Below are positions 1 through 9,647 of a stretch of DNA of 64,000 nucleotides, piece after piece. A program made the position numbers and the translations under genes. Origin of the DNA: an uncultured Cellvibrio sp. (GTDB lineage Bacteria > Pseudomonadota > Gammaproteobacteria > Pseudomonadales > Cellvibrionaceae); assembly GCA_946480695.1 (NCBI GenBank), contig CAMLKG010000009.1, positions 62,001-126,000 of the forward strand. Reading direction: 5' to 3'. The notes beneath the pieces were generated by a model, which searched no databases, had not been told where the DNA came from, and saw only the letters and a list, made by a program, of their open reading frames with translations. Numbering within the stretch: position 1 is the first letter of the stretch; every line of letters starts with the position of its first letter.

Positions 1-661
1 CACTGGATTTCTCTTCCGTAATGGGAAGAATGCGTTCTTTAGTGGTGATAAAGGTGATGAGGAAAAATACGATTCCCACGCTCGCAAATAAAATCATGGC
101 GTTATGGAAGCCTTCGGCTTTGTCCCCATTACCTAACATCAACACAATGGGCAACAGCAAGACTTGAATGATAAATTGCGCGAGCATCACCGCCACAAAA
201 CGATAAGCGGACAAACTGTTACGCTCCGCCATGCTGCCGGTCAGAACACCGCTTAATGCGGAGTAGGGCAAGTTATTAGCGGCATAGACAGCCAGCAGCA
301 GTAAATAGGTTACCCATGCATAGAGGACCTTTTGGTTCTGATCCAGGTTCGGTGTGCTGAATGCCAATAGGGCAATTACGCCGAAGGGGATAGCGGTCCA
401 TAAAATCCAGGGGCGGAATTTACCCCAACGTGTTTTGGTGCGGTCGGCGATAAATCCCATTATCGGGGTAAATACAAAAGCGCCGATCATGCCGGCAGTA
501 AACATAATGAAAGAAGCAGTTCCAGCCGGAATACCAAACACATCGGTATAAAAGAAGGCAAGAAAAGTGACCAGGGTTTGGAATATCAGGTTGGCCGACA
601 AATCGCCCAGGCTGTAACCTACTTTTTCAATAACAGAAAGCTTATGCGTGGCTTGATTCAT
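1..661 (-). CDS. MFS transporter, GPH (sugar:cation symporter) type, 5' part only
   Basis: The gene runs off the left edge; about 220 N-terminal residues are visible, reading from the ATG at 659-661. The start reads MNQATHKLSVIEKVGYSLGD, the typical opening of glycoside-pentoside-hexuronide symporters (MelB/XynP type), with the family-typical GYSLGD followed by a first membrane helix. About six hydrophobic segments are present, and the cytoplasmic loop 2-3 contains DRTKTRWGKFRPW, which matches the GPH consensus. These proteins sit in the inner membrane and import oligosaccharides or glycosides with Na+ or H+. The substrate cannot be told from the half protein; in an organism with this many glycosidases a plant-derived oligosaccharide is likely (inference). 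The ribosome-binding site is weak (AAGAAG). The next 209 bp to cysZ hold no gene I can recognise. Confidence 0.85.
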   Translation of the reverse strand, partial: MNQATHKLSVIEKVGYSLGDLSANLIFQTLVTFLAFFYTDVFGIPAGTASFIMFTAGMIGAFVFTPIMGFIADRTKTRWGKFRPWILWTAIPFGVIALLAFSTPNLDQNQKVLYAWVTYLLLLAVYAANNLPYSALSGVLTGSMAERNSLSAYRFVAVMLAQFIIQVLLLPIVLMLGNGDKAEGFHNAMILFASVGIVFFLITFITTKERILPITEEKSS

Positions 662-870
662 TGTTGTGACTTCTTATAGATGTAATGGGGTTGTCCAATC
701 AGCATAGCAGCCCAGGCTGATCAATCACCCTGTACCGCAGGAGGTTTGATGCTCGTGTACAAGTCCCGCTAGGATCGCTTAAAGCTGCCTTATAGTCAAG
801 ATGTATATAACTTGGGCGTTGTTAATGTTTGCAAATAACGAATGCCCTGGTGGGCTAGCGGGGTTCTGAT

Positions 871-1605
871 TTAAAGCTGCCTGATTTCCTTTACCCAAAA
901 AATTGTTGCGCCAGCTACAGCGATAGGCGTGACGAAAATATTCAGCACCGGCACCATGCTCCCCAGCAAGATAATTCCGCCATAGGAATAGCTGGTGAGT
1001 TGTCGTTGGTTAAGCCGACGGCGCAATTCGCGGAAGTTGAGTTGATGATTATCTGCTGGATAGTCTGAATATTGGATCACCATGCACCAGCAGCTCCATA
1101 GGGCTGCCAGGATGGTTCCGAGCAGGTTAGCCCCAGGAATAAAAAGCAGGACTAAAAAAATAATCAACACTAAAAAGCCGCGGCTGACAAAATACCCTAT
1201 TTTTATTAATTCCCGTTTAAGGGTGCGCGGAATTAATTCGCTCCATGTTTCCTCTTTTGGAGCTGAACCGGTTAATTGCATTTCAATCTTTTCCGCCAGT
1301 ACACCGAAGAAAGGTGCAGCTAAAAGATTAGTGATGATATTAAAGCTGTAGCCGTATACCACTAAAAATATAAATGCGATCAATGGCCATAGCAGCCAGG
1401 TTAACCAATCCAGCCATTGCGGCGTCCATTGTTCAACCTGAAAAATAAAATCGTTAAAGGCATTCAGTAATGCGATGGTCGCCGCTATAAAAATCAGTAT
1501 GTTTACCATTAGCGGAATGAGAATAAATTTTCGCAAACCTGGCTGCATAACAAGCCTGGCTCCAGCGAAGAAATAATCTATAGCTTTGGTGGGCGAGCCT
1601 TGCAT
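871..1605 (-). CDS. cysZ: CysZ-like sulfate transporter (EI24/DUF540 family)
   Basis: A 244-residue inner-membrane protein of the CysZ family, whose E. coli member (253 aa) is a sulfate channel feeding cysteine synthesis. Seen here: the start MQGSPTKAIDYFFAGARLV followed by several long hydrophobic segments and the conserved NIITNLLAAPFFGVLAEK-type stretch around residues 90-107. The longest frame begins at 1665, but a GGAGGA ribosome-binding site lies about nine bases before the ATG at 1605, and that start gives the family length, so it was preferred. The rhombosortase-like gene ends 49 bp upstream on the same strand, so the two may be co-transcribed. cysK lies far away in the same window (60.4 kb) and is not linked. 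The function is by family assignment. Confidence 0.85.
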   Translation of the reverse strand: MQGSPTKAIDYFFAGARLVMQPGLRKFILIPLMVNILIFIAATIALLNAFNDFIFQVEQWTPQWLDWLTWLLWPLIAFIFLVVYGYSFNIITNLLAAPFFGVLAEKIEMQLTGSAPKEETWSELIPRTLKRELIKIGYFVSRGFLVLIIFLVLLFIPGANLLGTILAALWSCWCMVIQYSDYPADNHQLNFRELRRRLNQRQLTSYSYGGIILLGSMVPVLNIFVTPIAVAGATIFWVKEIRQL

Positions 1606-1654
1606 TAACATTATCCTCCGGGTGTATATTGTTGGGACCCGATTATAATGATAT

Positions 1655-2272
1655 TTATTTGGCAAAAATCTCTTTTTTAGGCGCCCGCAATTTTTTCACA
1701 AGTGTAACAGTCAAGGCGTAGGTTAAGCCGCCGAGGGCACCATATAAATGGGATTCCGTGGCTATTTGCGTACCGATAATTTTTTGTAAGCCTGTTGCCT
1801 CAAAATATCCGCTGTTTTCATGTGCCAGTTTGCCGACGAGTAAAATTCCCGCGCCTCCTCTCACCCATGTTGGATATTCCCTGGTTAGAAGGATTCCGGC
1901 GGCAACCAAACCGTGTATTGCTCCGGATAGGCCCGCATAGGGAGTGTAATGCGGGTTTAGAAAGAAAATTCCCAAACCTACGGATAGGAAGCTAACGAAT
2001 AATAAAAAAATAAATTGTTGTATTGGATAGCGATCAAAGAAGGCATAACAACACAATAAAAATGCTGCCAGGTTCATCAGGGTGTGTGCCCAACCAAAAT
2101 GTACCATATTGGCGGTTAGCAAGCGCCAGACCTCTCCATCCTGTATTTTTATTGGGTAAAGGCTTAGCGTTTCGAAAACTGGTATTCCGGATGCGGTAAG
2201 GGCAAGCATTAGCACACTTAATGCAATACAAAAGAATTCGGTTGGAGAAATTTTATGCTTCGCTATAAGCAT
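1655..2272 (-). CDS. rrtA: Rhombosortase-like rhomboid intramembrane serine protease
   Basis: A 205-residue membrane protein of the rhomboid superfamily. The catalytic serine motif GLSG is at residues 114-117 (Ser116) and the catalytic histidine is in ESHLYGALGG (His175). The loop-1 region has the HFGWAHTLMNL pattern at about 58-68. The short length, the YAGLSGAIHGL form of the active site and the lack of an extra N-terminal domain point to the rhombosortase subfamily, which cleaves proteins carrying a GlyGly-CTERM tail before surface release or attachment. That subfamily call is from recall of the pattern, not a search; a generic rhomboid remains possible. No GlyGly-CTERM target is evident in this window. 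It lies just upstream of cysZ on the same strand. Confidence 0.65.
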   Translation of the reverse strand: MLIAKHKISPTEFFCIALSVLMLALTASGIPVFETLSLYPIKIQDGEVWRLLTANMVHFGWAHTLMNLAAFLLCCYAFFDRYPIQQFIFLLFVSFLSVGLGIFFLNPHYTPYAGLSGAIHGLVAAGILLTREYPTWVRGGAGILLVGKLAHENSGYFEATGLQKIIGTQIATESHLYGALGGLTYALTVTLVKKLRAPKKEIFAK

Positions 2273-2303
2273 TGATTAATCCCGCTTTTTAAGCATGCCA
2301 TTG

Positions 2304-2327
2304 AAAAAAAGGCCGCAATTGCGGCCT
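2304..2327 (-). terminator. Rho-independent terminator after the PA4642-type gene
   Basis: A perfect palindromic stem AGGCCGCAATTGCGGCCT at 2310-2327 is followed, on the minus strand, by seven T residues (A run at 2304-2310). It begins four bases past the stop codon of the upstream gene. Confidence 0.9.
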
Positions 2328-2330
2328 CTT

Positions 2331-2627
2331 TTATTTTGCGCCAGCTGCTTCCAGCGCCTGGGTGTATTCTTCACCGTTGCGATGGGTTTTAATGGTTTGC
2401 AAGAATGTTTTACCTTCGGGGCCGAGCGCATTAAGATCGCGGCCGGATTCTACAAACAGGCGTACAAAAGTACTGAAGTTTTCGCCGCGCATGCCGCGAT
2501 AAGCTTTTTCGAGTAGATGAAAATCTGCATTAATACCGGTTGGTGCGGTAAATTCCAAAAAAGTCTTAATGCGTTCTTCATCAAAAATTTCACCGAGTAC
2601 TTTTTCTTTGTCTTTGCGTTGGCTCAT
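2331..2627 (-). CDS. PA4642-type conserved small protein
   Basis: A 98-residue soluble, charged protein starting MSQRKDKEKVLGEIFDEERI. It resembles a small conserved family of pseudomonads and relatives (PA4642 type) that has no established function. Seen: alternating helical segments, no signal peptide, no membrane segment, no cysteine, and the ending EYTQALEAAGAK. It is followed directly by a strong factor-independent terminator, so it is the last gene of its transcript. Upstream on the same strand is the end of gatB, 124 bp away. Family assignment is from memory of the sequence pattern and is moderately certain; the function is unknown. Confidence 0.6.
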   Translation of the reverse strand: MSQRKDKEKVLGEIFDEERIKTFLEFTAPTGINADFHLLEKAYRGMRGENFSTFVRLFVESGRDLNALGPEGKTFLQTIKTHRNGEEYTQALEAAGAK

Positions 2628-2751
2628 TTATAAATATCTCTGCGTTAAGTTTTTAAGGCCTTTTGTTCACTTTTTTCAGCGGAAGGTTGTCCCCGGTTAA
2701 ACCAAATGGTTGGTTTGTACCTCCCTTGGCAACGGGAGGTAAGGGGATTCA

Positions 2752-4197
2752 TTACCCATTCAATTTCTTAATTAACAATTCATTCAATGCTTGCGGATTC
2801 GCCTGGCCTTTGGAGGCCTTCATCGCCTGGCCGACGAAGAAACCGAGCATTTTGCCGCGCTTGGCTTCGTCAGCAGCGCGATAGCCTTCCACTTGCGCAG
2901 TATTGGCGGCAATGATGTCATCAATGATTTTTTCCAGCGCGCCGGTATCGGAAACCTGTTTGAGTCCCCTGGTTTCGATAATGGTGTCGGCGTCGCCTTC
3001 GCCATTGGTAATGGCTTCAAACACCTGCTTGGCAATCTTGCTGGAAAGCGTGCCGTCCTTGACTCGCACAACCAGGCCTGCGAGCAATTCCGGAGTTACC
3101 GGTGACTGGTCAATACGCTGCTCGGTGCGATTGAGATAAGCGCCCAGGTCAGCCATGATCCAGTTGGCGGTGAGTTTGGGTTCCCCCGAAATGTGAGTGG
3201 AAGCTTCAAAAAATGCCGCGGTAAATTTGTCCATTGTGATTTGGCCGGCGTCGTAGCTGCTTAAACCATATTGCTCGACAAAACGCGCGCGTTTGGCCTC
3301 GGGCAATTCGGGCATTTGCTTGCGCACAGCCTCAATATATTCATCGTCAAGCATTACGGGCAACAAATCCGGGCAAGGAAAATAGCGGTAATCGTTGCTG
3401 TCTTCCTTGCTGCGCATGGAACGGGCTTTTTTTGTATCGCCGTTGTACAGACGGGTCTCCTGGATAATCTTGCCGCCGTCTTCAAGCACATCAATTTGTC
3501 GCTCAACTTCCAGTTCAATCGCCTCTTCCATAAATTTGAATGAATTGAGGTTTTTGGTTTCCGTACGCGTACCAAATTTTTCCTGGCCTTTGGGGCGCAC
3601 GGAAATATTCACGTCGAAACGCATCGAACCCTGGCTCATGTCGCCATCGCAAATTTCGAGTGAAGTGACAATCGAATGCAATTTTTTAGCGAAGGCAACC
3701 GCCTCTTCGGCGCTGCGCATATCCGGTTCAGTAACGACTTCGATTAGCGGCGTACCGGCGCGGTTTAAATCGATTCCGCTCATACCGGCAAAATCTTCGT
3801 GCAATGATTTTCCTGCGTCTTCTTCCAGGTGGGCATGGTGGATACGAATGCGTTTGGTGCGTCCACCTTCCAATTCCAAATCAACATAGCCTGCACCCAC
3901 AATCGGTTCGGCGAGCTGTGTGGTTTGGTAGCCTTTCGGTAAATCCGGATAAAAATAGTTTTTACGTTCAAACACCGAACGTTTGCCGATTTCGGCATTC
4001 ACTGCCAAACCAAACATAGTGGCAAAGCGAAACGCTTCCTCGTTCGGCGTGGGCAGGGTGCCGGGCATGGCCAAATCAATGGCGCAGGCTTGCGTGTTGG
4101 GTTCCGCCCCAAACGCGGTGCTGGCTCCGGAAAATATTTTCGTTTTTGTTGCGAGTTGTACATGGACTTCCAACCCGATAACAGTTTCCCATTGCAT
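2752..4197 (-). CDS. gatB: Asp-tRNA(Asn)/Glu-tRNA(Gln) amidotransferase subunit B
   Basis: A 481-residue GatB, full length for the family. It binds misacylated Glu-tRNA(Gln) or Asp-tRNA(Asn), activates the carboxyl group with ATP and amidates it with ammonia from GatA. The start [15 protein letters not shown] is the classic GatB N-terminus; the signature region with [12 protein letters not shown] lies at about 140-152, and the C-terminal YqeY-like tail domain ends in [15 protein letters not shown]. It is the last gene of gatC-gatA-gatB on the minus strand, 11 bp after gatA. The operon implies that this organism makes at least one amide aminoacyl-tRNA indirectly; which one depends on whether AsnRS and GlnRS genes exist elsewhere. 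Confidence 0.97.
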   Translation of the reverse strand: MQWETVIGLEVHVQLATKTKIFSGASTAFGAEPNTQACAIDLAMPGTLPTPNEEAFRFATMFGLAVNAEIGKRSVFERKNYFYPDLPKGYQTTQLAEPIVGAGYVDLELEGGRTKRIRIHHAHLEEDAGKSLHEDFAGMSGIDLNRAGTPLIEVVTEPDMRSAEEAVAFAKKLHSIVTSLEICDGDMSQGSMRFDVNISVRPKGQEKFGTRTETKNLNSFKFMEEAIELEVERQIDVLEDGGKIIQETRLYNGDTKKARSMRSKEDSNDYRYFPCPDLLPVMLDDEYIEAVRKQMPELPEAKRARFVEQYGLSSYDAGQITMDKFTAAFFEASTHISGEPKLTANWIMADLGAYLNRTEQRIDQSPVTPELLAGLVVRVKDGTLSSKIAKQVFEAITNGEGDADTIIETRGLKQVSDTGALEKIIDDIIAANTAQVEGYRAADEAKRGKMLGFFVGQAMKASKGQANPQALNELLIKKLNG

Positions 4198-4208
4198 AGT
4201 CGTTGCTC

Positions 4209-5663
4209 CTATTCAATGCCAGGGGCAGTTTGTTGGTGGAAGTCGGTGGTTTGCTGGAATTGGTGCGCTGCATTCAGCAGCAACCCTTCGGCAAAGAAAT
4301 TCCCGATTAATTGCAAACCGACAGGTTTGTTTTCCACCAGTCCGCACGGAATGGATAGGCCGGGCAAGCCCGCCAGGTTGGTAGCAATGGTGTAAATGTC
4401 TTCCAGGTACATGGCCACCGGATCTTTTGTTTTAGATCCAAATTGGAATGCGGGTGAAGGCGAGGTTGGGCCGATAATTACATCCACCGTTTGGAACGCA
4501 TCTATGAAGTCCTGTTTGATCAGCCGGCGAATTTTTTGTGCTTTGCTGTAATAGGCATCGTAGTAACCGGCGGATAGCGCGTAGGTGCCAACGAGGATGC
4601 GGCGTTTCACTTCCGCACCGAAACCTTCACTGCGTGAACGCATATAAAGATCATTTAAGTCCTGCGGATTTTCGCAGCGATGGCCGTAACGAACACCGTC
4701 AAAGCGCGATAGGTTTGCAGAGCATTCTGCCGGCGCGATGACATAGTACGCAGGCACCGCGAGATGGGTGTGCGGCAAGCTGATGCTGTGGATGGTGGCC
4801 CCCAGCTTTTCGTACACTTTGATGGCTGCTTCAACATGCGCAGCCGTTTGCGGGTTCAAGCCCTCGCCGAAGTATTCCCTGGGGACCCCGATGTGTAAAC
4901 CGCTTAACGATTTATTTAAATCAGCGGTGTAGTCGGGAACCTCGCGTTCAACGCAGGTGGAATCCTTTGCGTCGTAGCTCGCCATATCGTTTAACAACAA
5001 TGCGGCGTCTTCAGCGGTGCGCGACAGGATTCCGGCTTGATCCAGGCTGGAGGCAAACGCAATCATACCCCAGCGCGATACGCGGCCGTAGGTGGGTTTA
5101 ATACCGGTTAATCCGCAGAGCGCAGCGGGTTGGCGAATGGAGCCCCCGGTATCTGAGGCTGTGGCCGCCGGTGCCAGATGCGCCGCAACTGCCGCGGCCG
5201 AACCGCCCGAGGACCCGCCGGGCACACAATCAATTGCCCAGGGATTTTTTACCGGGCCGTACCAGCTTGTTTCATTGGAGGAACCCATGGCGAATTCATC
5301 CATATTGGTTTTACCCAACATGACTGCGCCGGAATTCAAATAATTTTCCACGATAGTGGCATTGTAGGGCGCGATAAATTTATCGAGCATCCTGGATGCG
5401 CAAGACGTGCGTACCCCGGTGGTGCAAAAAATATCTTTGTGTGCGATGGGTACACCGCAAAGCGCGGGGGCATTGCCAGCGGCTAAACGCTTATCGGCAG
5501 CAGCGGCTTGTTGCAGGGCGATATCGCCAGTCACGGTGATATAGCTATTGTAGGTTTTATCCAATCGCGCAATGCGATCCAGATAATGTTGGGTCACTTC
5601 GATACTGGAAAAGTCTTTGTTGCGCAGACCTTTTACCAGTTCGGCAATGGTGAATTGATGCAT
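4209..5663 (-). CDS. gatA: Asp-tRNA(Asn)/Glu-tRNA(Gln) amidotransferase subunit A
   Basis: A 484-residue amidase-signature protein, the glutaminase subunit that releases ammonia for GatB. The Ser-cisSer-Lys triad is visible: Lys76 in GVPIAHKD, Ser151 in the glycine/serine-rich [13 protein letters not shown] stretch, and Ser175 in [10 protein letters not shown]. The start [15 protein letters not shown] is typical. Length is normal for bacterial GatA (about 480-490). It is separated from gatC by 89 bp and from gatB by 11 bp, all on the same strand, consistent with one operon transcribed gatC-gatA-gatB. Confidence 0.97.
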   Translation of the reverse strand: MHQFTIAELVKGLRNKDFSSIEVTQHYLDRIARLDKTYNSYITVTGDIALQQAAAADKRLAAGNAPALCGVPIAHKDIFCTTGVRTSCASRMLDKFIAPYNATIVENYLNSGAVMLGKTNMDEFAMGSSNETSWYGPVKNPWAIDCVPGGSSGGSAAAVAAHLAPAATASDTGGSIRQPAALCGLTGIKPTYGRVSRWGMIAFASSLDQAGILSRTAEDAALLLNDMASYDAKDSTCVEREVPDYTADLNKSLSGLHIGVPREYFGEGLNPQTAAHVEAAIKVYEKLGATIHSISLPHTHLAVPAYYVIAPAECSANLSRFDGVRYGHRCENPQDLNDLYMRSRSEGFGAEVKRRILVGTYALSAGYYDAYYSKAQKIRRLIKQDFIDAFQTVDVIIGPTSPSPAFQFGSKTKDPVAMYLEDIYTIATNLAGLPGLSIPCGLVENKPVGLQLIGNFFAEGLLLNAAHQFQQTTDFHQQTAPGIE

Positions 5664-5752
5664 TGCAATGTCCTGATTTTTTTGGCGGGTTTTCGCCAGT
5701 TCTATAAAAATGCTTGCGACCAGCTTTCTTTTTCTTTGCGAGGTATGTGTTT

Positions 5753-6040
5753 TTATTCAATAACCTGCGGAACCAAATACAAACCATCTTGCGTTGCCGG
5801 CGCAATTGCCTGGAAGGCTTCGCGCTGGTTTGGTTCAGTAACCACATCGGGGCGCAGGCGTTGCACAGCGTCCAGCGGGTGGGCCATGGGAAGTACGCCG
5901 TTGGTATTGACAGCTTGCAATTGGTCAACCAGGGCCAGTACATCGGAAATGCTTTTGGCCGCTTCGTCGGCAGCCTCATCGGAAATCTGGATACGCGCCA
6001 GCTTGGACAGCTTGGCGATATCGGAACGGTCAACAGCCAT
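5753..6040 (-). CDS. gatC: Asp-tRNA(Asn)/Glu-tRNA(Gln) amidotransferase subunit C
   Basis: A 95-residue GatC, the small belt-like subunit that stabilises the GatA-GatB complex. The frame is open from 6070, but the ATG at 6040 is preceded by GGAG at normal distance and gives the standard start [18 protein letters not shown] and the family's usual length. The C-terminal region contains the typical ...[20 protein letters not shown]. It is the first gene of the operon; the promoter should lie in the 437-bp gap shared with the divergent mreB. Confidence 0.95.
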   Translation of the reverse strand: MAVDRSDIAKLSKLARIQISDEAADEAAKSISDVLALVDQLQAVNTNGVLPMAHPLDAVQRLRPDVVTEPNQREAFQAIAPATQDGLYLVPQVIE

Positions 6041-7512
<1,472 letters not shown>

Positions 7513-7517
7513 TAAAT

Positions 7518-7539
7518 GCGGGAATGCCTTCATTCCCGC
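7518..7539 (+). terminator. Hairpin between mreB and mreC (attenuating or processing stem)
   Basis: GCGGGAATG (7518-7526), loop CCTT, CATTCCCGC (7531-7539): a perfect 9-bp stem five bases after the mreB stop codon. It has no T tract, so full termination is unlikely. It may partially attenuate transcription or protect the mreB message, which would let MreB outnumber MreC and MreD. Confidence 0.55.
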
Positions 7540-7567
7540 GGCCCTGTTTGCAGGGTTAATAACAGAC

Positions 7568-7572
7568 AGGAG
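7568..7572 (+). promoter_or_regulatory. Ribosome-binding site that fixes the ATT start of mreC
   Basis: AGGAG at 7568-7572 stands eight bases before the ATT codon at 7581-7583. The mreC frame is closed by TAA at 7560-7562, and the six codons between that stop and ATT (CAG ACA GGA GAT ACG GCC) contain no ATG, GTG or TTG. This site therefore supports initiation at ATT. Confidence 0.7.
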
Positions 7573-7580
7573 ATACGGCC

Positions 7581-8495
7581 ATTAAACCGCTCTTTGCCCG
7601 AGGCTCATCCGCAACCAGTCGCGCCTTCCTGTTCATTGTGATCACGATGGTAGTGGTGGTGGTGGGCCTATATACCGATAAGCTGGAACCCCTGCGTGAA
7701 AAACTGGCGCAGTGGGTGACTCCTTTCTATCAAATCACCAATGTGCCCGGTCGTGTCAATGATTGGCGCAAGGATACCTTTGTTTCCCATGCCGACCTGA
7801 AGGCGGAAAACGAGGCCCTCAAAACTGAATTATTAATCCACCAACGCAAGCTCCAGCAACTGGCGTCCCTGGCAGCGGAAAACGTTCGCTTGCGCCAATT
7901 GCTCAATGCCAGCCAGATGTTGCAGGACACAGTGCTGATTGCCGAGCTAATCGGCGTCTCACCCAATCCCCTCAGCCACAAGGTGATTATTAATCGCGGT
8001 ACTAAAGACGGTACTTTCAAGGGGCAGCCGGTATTGGATGCCTTTGGCTTGATGGGCCAGGTAATTGAAGTCAGTGAAAACTCCAGCACCGTTTTATTAA
8101 TCTCCGATTCCACCCATGCGATTCCGGTGCAGGTAAATCGCAACGGTGTCCGCGCTATTGCGGAAGGCAGCGGTGATTTAAACAGCCTGAGCCTGCGCCA
8201 CGTGTCTGCAAACACGGACATACGGGCGGGTGATTTGTTGGTGAGTTCAGGTTTGGGGGATCGCTTTCCGGTAGGTTATCCCGTGGCTGAGGTCCTGCAA
8301 GTGGTCCGCGATCCGGGGAAGGCCTTTTTGACGGTTGTTGCAAAACCTATGGCGAGGCTGGACCGCAGCCGCCATTTGTTATTGGTATTTGCAAATCGTG
8401 ACCAGGCCAGTGTACCCGGCGCCTTGAATATTCCCCGGCCCGTAATCGCAAACCCTGATAGCGCGGCAAGTGGCTCCCAGGGCGGGGGGCAGTGA
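7581..8495 (+). CDS. mreC: Rod shape-determining protein MreC, apparent ATT start
   Basis: A 304-residue MreC if it starts at the ATT at 7581. MreC is anchored in the inner membrane by one N-terminal helix and forms periplasmic filaments that activate the PBP2-RodA synthase. The conserved proteobacterial N-terminus (E. coli MKPIFSRGPS) is matched by the encoded (I)KPLFARGSSATSRAFLF, and this lies upstream of the first conventional start, a GTG at 7638. Using GTG would remove 19 residues, including the conserved motif, and leave no good ribosome-binding site, whereas AGGAG precedes ATT. Then follow the membrane helix, a coiled coil at about residues 60-110 and the MreC beta-barrel domains (NTDIRAGDLLVSSGLGDRFP). 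It overlaps the start of mreD (TGATG). A rare AUU start, as in E. coli infC and pcnB, usually lowers or regulates initiation. Confidence 0.9.
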   Translation: MKPLFARGSSATSRAFLFIVITMVVVVVGLYTDKLEPLREKLAQWVTPFYQITNVPGRVNDWRKDTFVSHADLKAENEALKTELLIHQRKLQQLASLAAENVRLRQLLNASQMLQDTVLIAELIGVSPNPLSHKVIINRGTKDGTFKGQPVLDAFGLMGQVIEVSENSSTVLLISDSTHAIPVQVNRNGVRAIAEGSGDLNSLSLRHVSANTDIRAGDLLVSSGLGDRFPVGYPVAEVLQVVRDPGKAFLTVVAKPMARLDRSRHLLLVFANRDQASVPGALNIPRPVIANPDSAASGSQGGGQ

Positions 8496-8983
8496 TGTCA
8501 TCCCAATCGGTCAATATTTATCTAATTATTGGTTTTAGCTTCCTCGTGGCGCTGGTGTTGTCGGTGTATCCCTTGCCTATGGATATGCGTTGGTGGCGGC
8601 CTGAATTTGTGTTGGTGGTGGCTATTTATTGGATATTTTTTATGCCCCTGACCGTCAGTTTCCTGTTTTTATGTGCCCTGGGGTTGTTTCAGGACTTGCT
8701 TGAAGGTGTACCTTTCGGCCAGCACAGCCTGGGGTTGGTGATTGTGGGGTATATCTGCATCCTGTCTTACCAGCGGGTGCGTAATTTTTCGGTCTGGCGC
8801 CAGTCTGCGTGGATTTTCGTGTTGGTGGGCATTGCCCAGCTTACCGATAACTGGGTACAGGGTATGGCGGGGCGCCCGCTTTCCGGTATCCAGTTTTTGT
8901 ATCCGGCCCTCACCAGCGCATTGATATGGCCTTTGTGTTGGGCGTGGCTGAACCGCTTGACGCATCAGCACCAGCATTCGTAA
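8495..8983 (+). CDS. mreD: Rod shape-determining protein MreD
   Basis: A 162-residue inner-membrane protein with about five hydrophobic segments, including LIIGFSFLVALVLSVYPLP and WWRPEFVLVVAIYWIFFMP; the latter carries the conserved WRP motif of MreD. It works with MreC and RodA in cell elongation. The ATG at 8495 shares its A with the mreC stop codon (TGATG), so translation is coupled; a GTG one codon upstream is also possible. It is 58 bp before maf, probably the same operon. Confidence 0.93.
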   Translation: MSSQSVNIYLIIGFSFLVALVLSVYPLPMDMRWWRPEFVLVVAIYWIFFMPLTVSFLFLCALGLFQDLLEGVPFGQHSLGLVIVGYICILSYQRVRNFSVWRQSAWIFVLVGIAQLTDNWVQGMAGRPLSGIQFLYPALTSALIWPLCWAWLNRLTHQHQHS

Positions 8984-9041
8984 AACAATAACCAGCGTCC
9001 CGTTTTAATTTCCAAGTAACTCATATCCAGGAGTCCCCAGG

Positions 9042-9647
9042 GTGAAGCCGGTAGTTCCCGATCTGTACCTTGCCAGCCAATCACCCCGCCGCCGGGAGTT
9101 GCTGGATCAAATAGGGGTAAGGCATGTCGTCATCAGCGCCAGCGTAGCCGAGCAGCCCGCACCCGGGGAAGCCGCACTGGATTATGTCCAGCGCCTGGCC
9201 CGCGAGAAGTCCGCGGCGGGTTTCCTTGAATTGCACCGCCGGCAATTGCCGCTCGCACCTGTCCTGGGCGCGGATACCCTGGGTTTGATCGATGGCGAAA
9301 TCCTGGAAAAACCCCGTGATCGAATTCACGCGTGCGCCATGCTGCGGCGCTTGTCCGGTCGTACCCACCAGGTCATTACCGCGGTGGCGTTGCATGATCA
9401 CCAGCGCCAGGCCCAGCGACTATCCATTACCCACGTCAGCTTCCGCGAGTTGGATGACGCGGAAATCGATGCCTATTGGGAAACCGGCGAACCGCAGGAT
9501 AAGGCGGGCGGTTATGGTATACAGGGGTTGGGAGCCGTATTTGTCAAAGCGATCCAGGGCAGCTATTCCTGTGTGGTGGGTTTACCATTGGAAGCTACTA
9601 TTGAGTTGCTGCGCGAATTTAACGTGCCATGGTGGAACAGTAAATGA
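9042..9647 (+). CDS. maf: Maf-family nucleoside triphosphate pyrophosphatase (YhdE type)
   Basis: A 201-residue Maf protein. The signature LASQSPRRRELLDQIG is at residues 7-22 and the second motif (GADTLGLIDGEILEKP) around 84-99. The YhdE branch hydrolyses dTTP, UTP and modified nucleotides, keeping them from nucleic acids; in this location, between mreD and rng, it is the YhdE ortholog rather than YceF (inference from gene order). The start codon is GTG at 9042 with AGGAG upstream. Its last bases overlap the first of rng (ATGAGTG). Confidence 0.93.
   Translation: MKPVVPDLYLASQSPRRRELLDQIGVRHVVISASVAEQPAPGEAALDYVQRLAREKSAAGFLELHRRQLPLAPVLGADTLGLIDGEILEKPRDRIHACAMLRRLSGRTHQVITAVALHDHQRQAQRLSITHVSFRELDDAEIDAYWETGEPQDKAGGYGIQGLGAVFVKAIQGSYSCVVGLPLEATIELLREFNVPWWNSK

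Noticed and set aside
2700..2750. CCTCCC/GGGAGG hairpin after gatB as a terminator
   Set aside because: No T tract follows on the gatB strand, so it was not called; it may still be a weak stem at the end of the operon.
7638..8495. mreC starting at the GTG at 7638
   Set aside because: It would cut off the conserved KPLFARGSS segment and has no ribosome-binding site, while ATT at 7581 has AGGAG in place.
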